From positions 3,398,501 through 3,462,500 of the forward strand of contig NZ_OY780935.1 in NCBI RefSeq assembly GCF_963675965.1: a DNA stretch of 64,000 bases, written 5' to 3'. This DNA is from an uncultured Celeribacter sp. (GTDB taxonomy: Bacteria; Pseudomonadota; Alphaproteobacteria; Rhodobacterales; Rhodobacteraceae). Position numbers and translations under genes: made by a program. The stretch's first letter is position 1. Each line of letters opens with the position of its first letter. This document shows positions 55,002 through 63,667 of this stretch, piece by piece. Under the pieces are notes generated by a model that worked only from the letters and a program-made list of their open reading frames with translations, was not told the DNA's origin and did not search any database.

Positions 55002-55017
55002 CCCACCTCCTCCGCCA
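55002..55017 (+). repeat. attR: right attachment-site repeat
   Basis: cccacctcctccgcca, identical to the tRNA-Ser 3' end at 10386-10401, standing alone without the rest of a tRNA. It is followed by a T6 run like that after a tRNA gene. 55018-55291 beyond it is AT-rich and contains no gene. Confidence 0.85.
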
Positions 55018-55291
55018 AGTTTTTTGCATTAAGGGATTTTATTTAAACAATTTTTTCAAAACTTCGAAATCTGTTCCCCTTTTGCGGATTTCATACCCTA
55101 AGTTTGGATCTCCCTAACAACGCGCCGACCATGGGCTTCGCTACGGCGCGTTGAGTGTTTGGTTTTGTCCTATGACACTGAAAGACTGCCGATCAGGGCT
55201 AGACCGACAGTCAATCGCTGACCTGCTGACGTTCGCTATGCGGGACGAAGCTGTCGTCCACTCGAACGATGTGAGCATCCGCTTGTCGACG

Positions 55292-55903
55292 CTATGCTGC
55301 CTTTTCGGTTCGCGCGAGCAGGAGAGCAGCAGTCCCCATCAATCCGGCCGAGGCGCGGTTGATGATCTTGCGTCGAAGAGGAGTGAGGGCATGCGCTCCG
55401 ACGAGAGTTCCTGCCGAAACCCACAAAAGCGCAGCTACGCCTTCGACCAGCAGGTAAAGCGCACCAAGCGCGAAGAGCTGCGGCATTAGGGCAGAACCGT
55501 CGTTCACGAATTGGGGAAGGAAGGCGGTCAGCAAGAGATAGGCCTTGGGGTTGCCCATCAGCGTCAAAAACTCCCGACGCATCAGTGTCGATACCTCTGG
55601 AACTTCGATCTCCGTGGACACATCCGCAGTCCAGAATTGCCATGCGAGGTAGAGTAAATACGAAACGCCGATCCACTTCAGAGCGATGAAGGCAACCTCG
55701 GACGTACGGAGTAATACGTCGAGACCCAAAGAGACCAAGAAGACAAGCACTGCCCATGCCGCCAGCCGACCGAAGATGCCTTTGGCAGTTCGAAGCCATC
55801 CGGCTTTCGTTGCCGAAGTGAAGGCCAGCAGATTGTTAGCTCCTGGCGATGCCCCCAGAAGCAGCGCGGCCGGAAGGAAGATGAGAAGCTGCTCAATTGT
55901 CAT
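55292..55903 (-). CDS. LysE/RhtB family amino-acid exporter
   Basis: 203 residues from ATG 55903; a TTG at 55909 is possible. About six transmembrane helices. The N-terminal helix FLPAALLLGASPGANNLLA carries the family-specific PG motif, and the second half has EFLTLMGNPKAYLLLTAFLPQF, the conserved NPK segment. Members export amino acids or small metabolites across the inner membrane. The substrate is unknown. It is the first chromosomal gene beyond attR. Confidence 0.9.
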   Translation of the reverse strand: MTIEQLLIFLPAALLLGASPGANNLLAFTSATKAGWLRTAKGIFGRLAAWAVLVFLVSLGLDVLLRTSEVAFIALKWIGVSYLLYLAWQFWTADVSTEIEVPEVSTLMRREFLTLMGNPKAYLLLTAFLPQFVNDGSALMPQLFALGALYLLVEGVAALLWVSAGTLVGAHALTPLRRKIINRASAGLMGTAALLLARTEKAA

Positions 55904-56059
55904 GGCCAAATCCTGTGCGTTTGAGGAGACTGCATAGCAACTTTGCTGTGGTAGACATCATCGCGCAAGAGCCGCCGTTCGTGCGCTCCGCAGCATCCGA
56001 CACTTTGGGCTCTTAGTTCGCTTTCGCCGCGCTCTACACCAATGTCTGCATGTCAGCCC

Positions 56060-56250
56060 AAGTCGCCTTGCGGCCTCGCTTTCCACCCGCTCCCGGCTCA
56101 TCCCGGCGTCAAATTGCAGGATCTCGGCGCGTTCCTCCCAGACGTCGAGAAGATCAGAGGGGGTAAGCCTTAGGACCAAGGGAATTGCATCATACGATCT
56201 CTTCCGGTGCCCTCTGAACAGGAGCTTTTCGTTTCCTCTTATCTCCATGA
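56060..56250 (-). pseudogene. Possible C-terminal gene fragment
   Basis: The 55904-56614 gap has no intact gene. On the minus strand a frame contains LDVWEERAEILQFDAGMSRERVESEAARRLGL, which resembles the WEERAAI-EYDGGLSRAEAE-type tail of replication/primase-like proteins in rhodobacterial plasmids and phages. No matching N-terminal part is seen, and upstream sequence in the frame looks non-coding. It may be a relic of another mobile element in front of tRNA-Thr. Confidence 0.35.
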
Positions 56251-56614
56251 GATCTGTGATTTTACGTACGTAACCTGTGAGTGACGTTATTGGTGCCAAA
56301 TGAAGTAATCCATAAAAAATATTTAGACTAGATGGCGAAAGAACTTCGCGCAAAACAGTATCTGACCAGTTCCATAAGTGTTCGAGGCGCAGCAGATCAC
56401 AACAAAAAAAACTGAGATACCCTAACGAGTGATAGTGTGTGAAACATGAGGCCGCGTCGTCCCATGCCATGCGTCGTGAGGCGCGGTCGATTGCACGATC
56501 GTGGGGTGGCCCGGAGCGGGCACTTGCATGCTTCCATATAGCTTCCGGTGGAGAAAATAAGTCAAACCTGAAAGTGCAGAAAGACGCCCAAACTTCTGAT
56601 TTTAATGGAAAAAA

Positions 56615-56690
56615 TGGTGCCCCCACACGGACTCGAACCGCGGACCTACTGATTACAAATCAGTTGCTCTACCAGCTGAGCTATAGGGGC
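56615..56690 (-). tRNA. tRNA-Thr (anticodon TGT)
   Basis: On the minus strand the gene starts GCCCCTATAGCTCAGCTGG, has anticodon arm CTGAT-TTGTAAT-CAG with anticodon TGT, T-arm GGTTCGAGTCC, and ends GGGGGCA plus an encoded CCA. It is 76 bases and forms a complete cloverleaf. Confidence 0.96.
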
Positions 56691-56740
56691 ACTGGCGCTC
56701 ATTTAATTGCAGATGGGTTTTGGTGCAAGCGGATTGTTGT

Positions 56741-56770
56741 GGAAAATGCGGAGCCTTTTGGGCTCCGCAT
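56741..56770 (-). terminator. Rho-independent terminator of the frmA-fghA operon
   Basis: ATGCGGAGCC (56746-56755) and GGCTCCGCAT (56761-56770) form a perfect 10-base stem with a 5-base loop. On the minus strand it is followed by TTTTCC, 20 bases after the fghA stop. Confidence 0.85.
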
Positions 56771-56789
56771 CGGCGGCTTGCAGGGGGCT

Positions 56790-57629
56790 TTACAGCCGTG
56801 CTGCATGCCAGTCGATGTGATCGGCCATGAAGGTCGAGATGAAGTAATAGCTGTGGTCGTAGCCTTCTTGTCGGCGCAGGCTCAGTGGCTGACCGGCGGC
56901 GGCACAGGTCTGTTCGAGCAGCTCGGGTTTGAGCTGGCTTTCCAGAAAATTGTCGGCGGTGCCCTGATCGACCAGAAGGTCGGGCAGGCGGGCGCCGTCC
57001 TGGATTAGCGCGCAGGCGTCATATTGGCGCCAGGCCTCGCTTTGAGGGCCAAGATAGCCGCTCAGCGCCTTGTCGCCCCAAGGGCAGGACAGGGGGCTGA
57101 CAATGGGGGCAAAGGCCGAAACCGACTTAAAGCGGTCGGGATTGCGCAAGGCAATGGTCAGCGCGCCATGCCCGCCCATGGAATGGCCGGTGATGCCCTG
57201 ACGCAGCATATCCGCCGGGAAATGCGCGGCAATCAGCGAGGGTAACTCGGTCTCGATATAGCTGCGCATGCGATAATGCGTGTCAAACGGGGCTTCGGTG
57301 GCGTCGACATAGAACCCGGCGCCGAGGCCAAAGTCATAGGCCCCTTCAGGGTCGTCGGGGACACCGTCACCGCGCGGAGAGGTGTCCGGGGCGACGAAGA
57401 TCACGCGGTTGCGAGCACAGGCCGCGCGAAATTCGCCCTTTTCGGTGACATTGGCATGGGTGCACGTCAGGCCCGAAAGGTACCACAGCACCGGGAGCTT
57501 TTCCCCCGGTGCGTGGTCCGGCACGAAGACCGAAAAGGTCATGTCGGTGCCGGTTTCCTCGGAACGATGGCTGTAGACGCCCTGTGTGCCGCCAAAGGCC
57601 TTGTTGCTGGAAACCGTCGCAAAGCTCAT
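56790..57629 (-). CDS. fghA: S-formylglutathione hydrolase
   Basis: 279 residues, normal for the family. Alpha/beta-hydrolase with nucleophile S150 in GHSMGGHGA, D226 in DQGTADNFL and H259 in GYDHSYYFI; the LSGLTCTHANVTEKGE segment is characteristic of esterase D/FGH. It hydrolyses S-formylglutathione to formate and glutathione, the second step of glutathione-dependent formaldehyde oxidation. Its start overlaps the upstream dehydrogenase stop (TGATG), and a strong terminator follows. Confidence 0.96.
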   Translation of the reverse strand: MSFATVSSNKAFGGTQGVYSHRSEETGTDMTFSVFVPDHAPGEKLPVLWYLSGLTCTHANVTEKGEFRAACARNRVIFVAPDTSPRGDGVPDDPEGAYDFGLGAGFYVDATEAPFDTHYRMRSYIETELPSLIAAHFPADMLRQGITGHSMGGHGALTIALRNPDRFKSVSAFAPIVSPLSCPWGDKALSGYLGPQSEAWRQYDACALIQDGARLPDLLVDQGTADNFLESQLKPELLEQTCAAAGQPLSLRRQEGYDHSYYFISTFMADHIDWHAARL

Positions 57630-58738
57630 CAGAAGATCACCACCGAACGGATCGATTTGCCTTCATGCATCAGATCAAACCCTTTGTTGATTTCTTCCAG
57701 GTTGAAGGTGTGGGTGATCATGGGATCGATCTCGATCTTGCCGTTCATGTACCAGTCCACGATCTTGGGCACATCGGTGCGGCCCTTGGCGCCACCAAAA
57801 GCAGAGCCTTTCCAGACCCGACCTGTGACGAGCTGGAAGGGGCGGGTGGAGATTTCCTTGCCCGCTTCGGCGACGCCGATCACGGTGGAGACGCCCCAGC
57901 CGCGGTGGCAGGCCTCAAGGGCGGTGCGCATCACATCGGTGTTGCCGGTGCAGTCAAAGGTGTAATCGGCGCCGCCATCGGTCAGCGCGACCAGATGGGC
58001 GACCAGATCGCCTTCGACTTTCAGCGGGTTGACGAAGTCGGTCATGCCAAAGCGTTCGCCCCAGCTTTTCTTGTCGTCGTTCAGGTCCACGCCGATGATC
58101 TTGTCTGCGCCGACCATGCGGGCGCCCTGAATGACGTTGAGGCCGATGCCGCCCAGTCCGAAAACGATGACATTGGAGCCGGGGGTGACCTTGGCGCTGT
58201 TGGTCACGGCGCCGACGCCGGTGGTCACGCCGCAGCCGATGTAGCAGGCTTTGTCAAAGGGTGCGTCTTCGCGGATCTTGGCCAGAGCAATCTCCGGCAG
58301 CACGGTGAAATTCGAGAAGGTCGAGCAGCCCATGTAGTGGTAGATCGTCTCGCCCTTGTAGGAAAAGCGAGAGGTGCCGTCCGGCATCACGCCTTTGCCC
58401 TGTGTCGAGCGGATCGAAGTGCACAGGTTGGTCTTGCCGGAGGTGCAGGATTTACATTCGCGGCATTCGGGCGTGTAGAGCGGGATTACGTGATCGCCGG
58501 GTTTCAGACCTTTGACGCCCGCGCCAACTTCGCGCACGATGCCGGCGCCTTCGTGGCCCAGAACGCAGGGGAACAGGCCTTCGCTGTCCAGCCCATCGAG
58601 GGTGTAGGCGTCGGTGTGGCAAATGCCCGTGGCCATGATCTCGACCAGAACTTCGCCTTCTTTCGGACCTTCCAGGTCGAGTTCAACGATTTCCAGGGGT
58701 TTCTTGGCCTCAAAGGCAACAGCGGCACGTGTTTTCAT
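57629..58738 (-). CDS. frmA: S-(hydroxymethyl)glutathione dehydrogenase / class III alcohol dehydrogenase
   Basis: 369 residues from ATG 58738, preceded by AAGGAT; upstream in-frame starts add non-homologous sequence. Catalytic zinc ligands are C40 (GICHTD) and H62-E63 (LGHEGAG). Structural zinc cysteines are C92, C95, C98 and C106. The NAD-binding GLGGIGLN follows around residue 195. It oxidises the spontaneous formaldehyde-glutathione adduct to S-formylglutathione, and may also reduce S-nitrosoglutathione. It is the first gene of a two-gene operon with fghA, divergent from mnmH. The 248-base gap to mnmH shows no extra gene. Confidence 0.97.
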   Translation of the reverse strand: MKTRAAVAFEAKKPLEIVELDLEGPKEGEVLVEIMATGICHTDAYTLDGLDSEGLFPCVLGHEGAGIVREVGAGVKGLKPGDHVIPLYTPECRECKSCTSGKTNLCTSIRSTQGKGVMPDGTSRFSYKGETIYHYMGCSTFSNFTVLPEIALAKIREDAPFDKACYIGCGVTTGVGAVTNSAKVTPGSNVIVFGLGGIGLNVIQGARMVGADKIIGVDLNDDKKSWGERFGMTDFVNPLKVEGDLVAHLVALTDGGADYTFDCTGNTDVMRTALEACHRGWGVSTVIGVAEAGKEISTRPFQLVTGRVWKGSAFGGAKGRTDVPKIVDWYMNGKIEIDPMITHTFNLEEINKGFDLMHEGKSIRSVVIF

Positions 58739-58986
58739 CAGAGCTATCCTTGTCGTCTCTCTTATGGCCCTGAGGCGCAGCTGTTTCTGCGGCACGTGGG
58801 CCATGTGCGTGGTCGTTCCAGACCCTGCGGGAATTTGTCCGGGGGGTCAATCGTTCTTGCTTGCCGCTCGGGCAAGTCTGCTGTGCTGAAATTCGGGCGC
58901 ACTCCGGTGTTGTCGGGGGTTGCATCCGGAAAGCATCAGGGCGAGATCACCCTGTTGTAGGGTAAAACCCCGCGTTAGGGTGCGGT

Positions 58987-60036
58987 ATGAGCCAGTCCTT
59001 TCTCTCCATAAATGATCTTCTCGATGCGCCATTCGATACGGTGATCGATGTCCGTGCGCCGTCCGAGTTCGCGGTGGATCACATCCCCGGTGCGATCAAC
59101 CTGCCGGTGCTTGATGATGCCGAACGGGCGCGTGTGGGCATCATCTACAAACAACAGTCGCCCTTTCTGGCGCGCAAGCTTGGGGCGGCTCTGGTCGCCC
59201 GCAATGCAGCGGCACATATCGAAGGACCACTGGCGGAGAAACCCGGTGGCTGGCAGCCGTTGATCTATTGCTGGCGCGGCGGGCAGCGTTCCAATTCTTT
59301 CGCGATCATTCTGCGGCAGATCGGGTGGCGCGTGGCAGTTTTGGAGGGCGGCTACAAAAGCTGGCGCCGGATGGTGATCACGCAGTTGCATGATCAGCCC
59401 TTGCCGCATCGGTTCGTGTTGCTCGACGGGTTTACCGGCACGGCGAAAACGGATCTTCTAGCGCGGGTGGCGGCGCGCGGCGGGCAGGTGCTCGATCTCG
59501 AAGGGCTGGCGCAACATCGCGGATCGTTGTTCGGTGCGCAGGGCAGCCAGCCCGCGCAGACAGGGTTAGAAAGCCAGATTGCTGCGGCTCTGGCCCGGCT
59601 TGATCCGACGCGCCCGGTTCTGGTCGAGGCAGAAAGTTCGCGGATCGGCAGGCTGAGCGTGCCCGCGCAACTGTGGCAGGCTATGTGTCGTGCTCCACGG
59701 ATCGATGTTCAGGCCGCAGTGCAGGCGCGGGCGGCCTATCTGGTAGAGGCCTATCGCGATGTGGTCGAAGATGCCGCCGGGCTGGAGGCGCGCTTGACGC
59801 AACTTGTGCCATTGCAGGGGCGCGAACAGGCTGCCAGGTGGCTGGGGATGGCGCAGGCGCAGGACTATGTCCGGCTGGCAGCGGATCTGATGCAGCGCCA
59901 TTACGACCCGCGCTATGCGCGCTCGCGCGCCCGGCATGCCCCCGATATCCGTGCCCGGGTCGATCTGGGGGATATGAGTGTGGGCGCGCGGGAGCAGGCC
60001 GCGGACCGCCTGTGTGCGCTGCTTACTGACTTTTGA
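58987..60036 (+). CDS. mnmH: tRNA 2-selenouridine synthase
   Basis: 349 residues. N-terminal rhodanese domain with VIDVRAPSEFAVDHIPGA and the active-site Cys C95 in YCWRGGQRS. The C-terminal P-loop domain has LDGFTGTAKTDLL (about 147-158) and VLVEAESSRIG. It converts 2-thiouridine at the tRNA wobble position to 2-selenouridine via a geranylated intermediate, using selenophosphate. It faces the selD fusion gene with an 18-base gap, linking donor and user. Confidence 0.94.
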   Translation: MSQSFLSINDLLDAPFDTVIDVRAPSEFAVDHIPGAINLPVLDDAERARVGIIYKQQSPFLARKLGAALVARNAAAHIEGPLAEKPGGWQPLIYCWRGGQRSNSFAIILRQIGWRVAVLEGGYKSWRRMVITQLHDQPLPHRFVLLDGFTGTAKTDLLARVAARGGQVLDLEGLAQHRGSLFGAQGSQPAQTGLESQIAAALARLDPTRPVLVEAESSRIGRLSVPAQLWQAMCRAPRIDVQAAVQARAAYLVEAYRDVVEDAAGLEARLTQLVPLQGREQAARWLGMAQAQDYVRLAADLMQRHYDPRYARSRARHAPDIRARVDLGDMSVGAREQAADRLCALLTDF

Positions 60037-60054
60037 GGTTGCTCAGGGCTGGCG

Positions 60055-62238
60055 CTAGTCGAACAGGGTGAGCACGCCGGTTTCGTCGGTGATCTCACCG
60101 ATGCAGGCGGCCCGGTATCCGGCTTCTTGCAGGGCGGTCAGACATTTTTCCGCTCGGCTGGGGGAGACGGCAGCCAGAAGCCCACCAGCCGTTTGCGGAT
60201 CGAACAGAAGATCCGCTGCCGGGCTGTCTGGCCCGCTGTAGCCGTTTGCATAGCCGCGATTGGCTGAGAATAAGGTCGAGCGTACGCCCGACTGTGCCTG
60301 TGCCTGCGCCCCGCTCAGAAACGGCACCTGCGAAAGCCGAAGCCGGGCACCGACCTGAGAGGCACGGCAGATGCCTAGCAGATGACCCGCCAGACCGAAG
60401 CCTGTCACATCGGTCATCGCATGGGCATGGGACAGGATCCGGGCCGCCGGACCCGAGCTCTGGCTCATGCTGGCATAGGCGGCTTCCAGATCGCGACCTG
60501 AGGCGGTCATGGCCATATCGGCGGCCAAAAGCACCCCGGTGCCGATGGGCTTGGTCAGCAGCAGCCGGTCACCGGGGCGGGCGCCTTTGAGGGTGATGGG
60601 GCTGTCCAGCAACCCTGTGACCGTGAAGCCGATCGAGAGTTCCGCGCCCATGGCGGTGTGCCCGCCGATGATTTCGGCGCCTTCCGCGCCAAAGACGGTC
60701 TGAGCTGTGTCCATGATTTCGTGCAGCCAGCGTTCCTGCAGTGCGGGGCTTAGCCGGGGCAGGGTGACTGTGGCCAAAGCGGCCTGTGGCGCGGCGCCCA
60801 TGGCCCAGACATCCCCCAACGCATGAATGGCCGTGATCCGGGTCATCAGGACCGGATCTTCGACAAAGGCGCGCAGATGGTCGACAGAGGCGACCTGCCA
60901 GATATCTCCATGGGTCAGCAGGGCCGCATCATCTCCGGCCAGATGCAGCACATCTGACCGCGTGGCCGCATGAGACCCCTGCAGGACACGTCCCAGAATG
61001 TCGCCACCAACCTTGGCGCCACAGGCCCCGCACAGGGGTTTTTGTCCCACGATTTCCTCTTTCAGCCCCGCCGCCGCCGGTGTCGGCAGTGGCGGAGGCT
61101 GCATCAGGCGCAGTTCCCTGAGGCGGTCCATGAAACGGCGGTCGACGCGGTCTTTCCAGCGCCACATCAACGGTCCTGCGTGACGTAACCCGGCCTTGTC
61201 CGCAAGAGCCTCCCGATCGCCCAGAGAAATCAGTTTCAGATAGTCTTTTTGCGGCTGATAGCGGCGCAGGGCAATGTCGCCGGTGCGGGCTGCAAGGCGC
61301 GAGCGCAGGTTGTTGAACAGCACTGGGGCTTCGCGGACGGCAAAGACACCGGCCTTGGGACGCGGGGCATGGCTGAGATGTGCACAATCGCCCACAGCGA
61401 AAATATCCGGGTCCGAGGTCTGCAGCGTCGGGCCGACGGCGAGAAAGCCCTCGTGCACCTCAAGGCCTGTCTCGCTCAGCCAGTCCTGCGGGCGCGCACC
61501 TACGGCCCCGACCACGAGTTGCGCCGCGATCCGGTGGTCATCGGACAGCAGAACGCCACCTGCGTCGACGGCCTGCACGGGGCTGTCGGGCATGAGCTGG
61601 ACGCCGGTTTTGGACAGCGCCTGCAGCAGGGCTTTGCGCGTGGCGGGCCGCATTTCCCCCAGAATGTCGCCCCGGTCGATCAGGGAGACCTGACGGGTCG
61701 GCCTGGCTTTGAGGGCGTGGGCCATGGCCATGGCCAGTTCAGCCCCGGCAACGCCGCCCCCGATCACGGCGACCTCTGCCCGGACAGCGCCTTGCCGGGC
61801 CTCTGTGCGGAAGCGGTCCCAGTGGGCGGCAAACTGTTCCAGCGGTTTCGCGGCGACGCCATGGTCGGCAAAGCCCGGCAGCTCGGGCATGTCGGAAGTG
61901 ATGCCGATGTCAATCGAAGCCACGTCATAGGCGATGGGCGGGCGCCCGGCGACATGGATGCATCTGGCCTCGCGATCAATGGCCTCGACCCGGCCCGAAA
62001 TGAACCGTGCTCCGGCATGGCGCGCCAGTCGCAGCAGGTCGATTTCCAATGCGCTGCGCGGGTAATGGCCCGCGACAAACCCCGGCAGCATGCCGGAATA
62101 GGCGGCGATGGAGCCGGGGTTGATCAGCGTGAGGCGCACGCCGGGCAGGGGCGTCATCCCCCAGCGCTTGAGGATCAGCGCATGGCTGTGTCCGCCGCCG
62201 ATCAAAACGAGGTCTCGGGTGAGGGGAAAATCCTGCAT
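60055..62238 (-). CDS. selD: Fusion of NADH-dehydrogenase-like flavoprotein and selenide, water dikinase (SelD)
   Basis: 727 residues, about twice the length of SelD alone. Residues 1 to about 385 are a pyridine nucleotide-disulfide oxidoreductase-type domain: FAD motif VLIGGGHSHAL (11-21), NAD motif VAVIGGGVAGAELAMA, and FAD-contacting DIFAVGDCAHLS. From about 400 a full SelD follows: the catalytic loop CGACGAKVGG (Cys and Lys), GDDAALL, SVDHLRAFVEDP, TDVTGFGLAGHL and DPQTAGGLL. SelD makes selenophosphate from selenide and ATP. The catalytic residue here is Cys, not selenocysteine. The flavoprotein half may generate or deliver reduced selenium. Such fusions are known. No selA/selB is in the window. 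Confidence 0.94.
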   Translation of the reverse strand: MQDFPLTRDLVLIGGGHSHALILKRWGMTPLPGVRLTLINPGSIAAYSGMLPGFVAGHYPRSALEIDLLRLARHAGARFISGRVEAIDREARCIHVAGRPPIAYDVASIDIGITSDMPELPGFADHGVAAKPLEQFAAHWDRFRTEARQGAVRAEVAVIGGGVAGAELAMAMAHALKARPTRQVSLIDRGDILGEMRPATRKALLQALSKTGVQLMPDSPVQAVDAGGVLLSDDHRIAAQLVVGAVGARPQDWLSETGLEVHEGFLAVGPTLQTSDPDIFAVGDCAHLSHAPRPKAGVFAVREAPVLFNNLRSRLAARTGDIALRRYQPQKDYLKLISLGDREALADKAGLRHAGPLMWRWKDRVDRRFMDRLRELRLMQPPPLPTPAAAGLKEEIVGQKPLCGACGAKVGGDILGRVLQGSHAATRSDVLHLAGDDAALLTHGDIWQVASVDHLRAFVEDPVLMTRITAIHALGDVWAMGAAPQAALATVTLPRLSPALQERWLHEIMDTAQTVFGAEGAEIIGGHTAMGAELSIGFTVTGLLDSPITLKGARPGDRLLLTKPIGTGVLLAADMAMTASGRDLEAAYASMSQSSGPAARILSHAHAMTDVTGFGLAGHLLGICRASQVGARLRLSQVPFLSGAQAQAQSGVRSTLFSANRGYANGYSGPDSPAADLLFDPQTAGGLLAAVSPSRAEKCLTALQEAGYRAACIGEITDETGVLTLFD

Positions 62239-62387
62239 GATCAGAATCCGGTCTCTGACGGGGCCTCATGGCCCGATCTTTAAGCAAAATCTGACGGGTT
62301 CAAAGGCCTTTGGCAAGGGCGCTGGACCTTGCTGACACATCGTGACACCATGGAAATAGTCAAATTGAGTAAGCAGATAGTTCCACA

Positions 62388-63647
62388 ATGCCCCAGACCG
62401 ACACGCCCAGCCTGAAAACGACCGATTTCGACACGATGCGCGCGGACGCGATGCGCATCTTTCAGCGAGGGGTGGATGCGGCAGATCCGGGGCATGCGGT
62501 GGAAGAGGCCCTGAAGGGGCGCAGCTTCACCGCGCCTTTGATCATCGCCGTCGGCAAGGCGGCGCGCACTATGGCCGAGGCGGCAATGCGTCATGTGTTC
62601 GCAGATACGGTGATCGTGGTCACCAATTACGAAAACGCTCGCCCGCTGGACGGGGCAGAGGTCCGTGCGGCGGGCCATCCCGTGCCTGATGCTGAGGGCG
62701 CGCGGGCGGCCCTGCGTATCGAAGAGGCCTTGGCCCATGCCAAGGGTGATGTGATCGCGCTGATTTCCGGGGGCGGCTCAGCGCTTTTGCCTGCGCCGCC
62801 GGTGGGGATCAGCCTTGAGGATAAGGCCGAGGTTAATCGCCTGTTGCTGGCCTCAGGGGCGGATATCGTGACGATGAACCTCGTGCGCCAGCAATTATCG
62901 CGGCTGAAAGGTGGTGGATTGTTGCGCGCAGCAGCCCCGTCCAAAGTGACCGCATTGTTGCTGTCGGATGTGGTGTCGGACGATTTGCGTGCGATTGCCT
63001 CGGGGCCGACGGTGTCCCCGATCGGGACACGGGAAGACGCCGCACAGGTGCTGCAGGATCTGGGTATCTGGGAAAAGCTGCCGCATTCTGTGTCTGCGTT
63101 TCTGGCCCGCCCGCAACCGGATCTGGGGCCTTTGCCCGAGGCCGAAGTCGATCTGATCGGGTCGAACAAGATTTCTGTAGCGGCAATGGCCCGTGCGGCC
63201 GGGGGCGGGGCGGCCGATGGCGTGCATGTCTTCCCCATTCCGCTTGAGGGGGATGTGGTCGAGGCCGCGCGCACCATCGTGGAAAGCGCGAAGGGACCCG
63301 GCATCTACCTGTTCGGCGGTGAGACCACGGTCAAGCTGCAAGGCGATGGCATGGGCGGGCGCAATCAGGAACTTGCCCTGCGTGTGGCGCTGTTGGCGGC
63401 AGAGCGCGGACTGAGTGACTATGTCTTTTTGTCCGGGGGCACCGATGGGCGTGACGGGCCGACGGATGCCGCCGGTGGTCTGGTCGATCCGGGCACTCTG
63501 GAGCGGATGCGGGCCGTGGGGCTTGATCCGCTGGAAGTCCTCAAGCGCAATGACAGCTATCATGGGCTGCAAGCAGCAGGCGATCTGCTGCAGATTGGAG
63601 CGACGGGGACGAATGTGGCCGACCTTCAGGTTTTGATTGTGCGCTGA
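62388..63647 (+). CDS. Glycerate 2-kinase (MOFRL family)
   Basis: 419 residues, the usual length. The N-terminal domain shows LIIAVGKAARTMAEAA, VIALISGGGSALLPAPP, and VRQQLSRLKGGGLLRAA. The C-terminal MOFRL domain has YLFGGETTVKLQGDGMGGRNQELAL and VFLSGGTDGRDGPTDAAGG. The family phosphorylates D-glycerate at C2 (GckA/TtuD type) with ATP, feeding serine-cycle, tartrate or glyoxylate carbon into glycolysis. It is divergent from selD; the 150-base gap presumably holds both promoters. Confidence 0.92.
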   Translation: MPQTDTPSLKTTDFDTMRADAMRIFQRGVDAADPGHAVEEALKGRSFTAPLIIAVGKAARTMAEAAMRHVFADTVIVVTNYENARPLDGAEVRAAGHPVPDAEGARAALRIEEALAHAKGDVIALISGGGSALLPAPPVGISLEDKAEVNRLLLASGADIVTMNLVRQQLSRLKGGGLLRAAAPSKVTALLLSDVVSDDLRAIASGPTVSPIGTREDAAQVLQDLGIWEKLPHSVSAFLARPQPDLGPLPEAEVDLIGSNKISVAAMARAAGGGAADGVHVFPIPLEGDVVEAARTIVESAKGPGIYLFGGETTVKLQGDGMGGRNQELALRVALLAAERGLSDYVFLSGGTDGRDGPTDAAGGLVDPGTLERMRAVGLDPLEVLKRNDSYHGLQAAGDLLQIGATGTNVADLQVLIVR

Positions 63648-63667
63648 TTGTTTCTGACATCAGAGTC

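Larger units (their letters stand above)
10386..55017. mobile_element. Integrative mobilizable element in tRNA-Ser carrying the giant RTX cluster
   Basis: A 16-base perfect direct repeat (cccacctcctccgcca) is formed by the 3' end of tRNA-Ser at 10386-10401 and an isolated copy at 55002-55017. A tyrosine integrase starts 146 bases inside the left repeat. Short TTTGCTACACA-type repeats lie inside both ends. Between them are mob genes, an FtsH-like fragment, IS elements, the RTX/type I secretion cluster and a second recombinase fragment, while genes beyond 55017 return to ordinary chromosomal functions. A relaxase and MobC are present but no type IV secretion genes, so transfer would need a helper. 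IS damage near the right end may have removed genes. The element size is 44.6 kb. Confidence 0.85.

Noticed and set aside
61249..62283. 344-residue plus-strand frame opposite the selD fusion
   Set aside because: Antisense to the FAD/NAD domain with clear motifs; no recognisable features.
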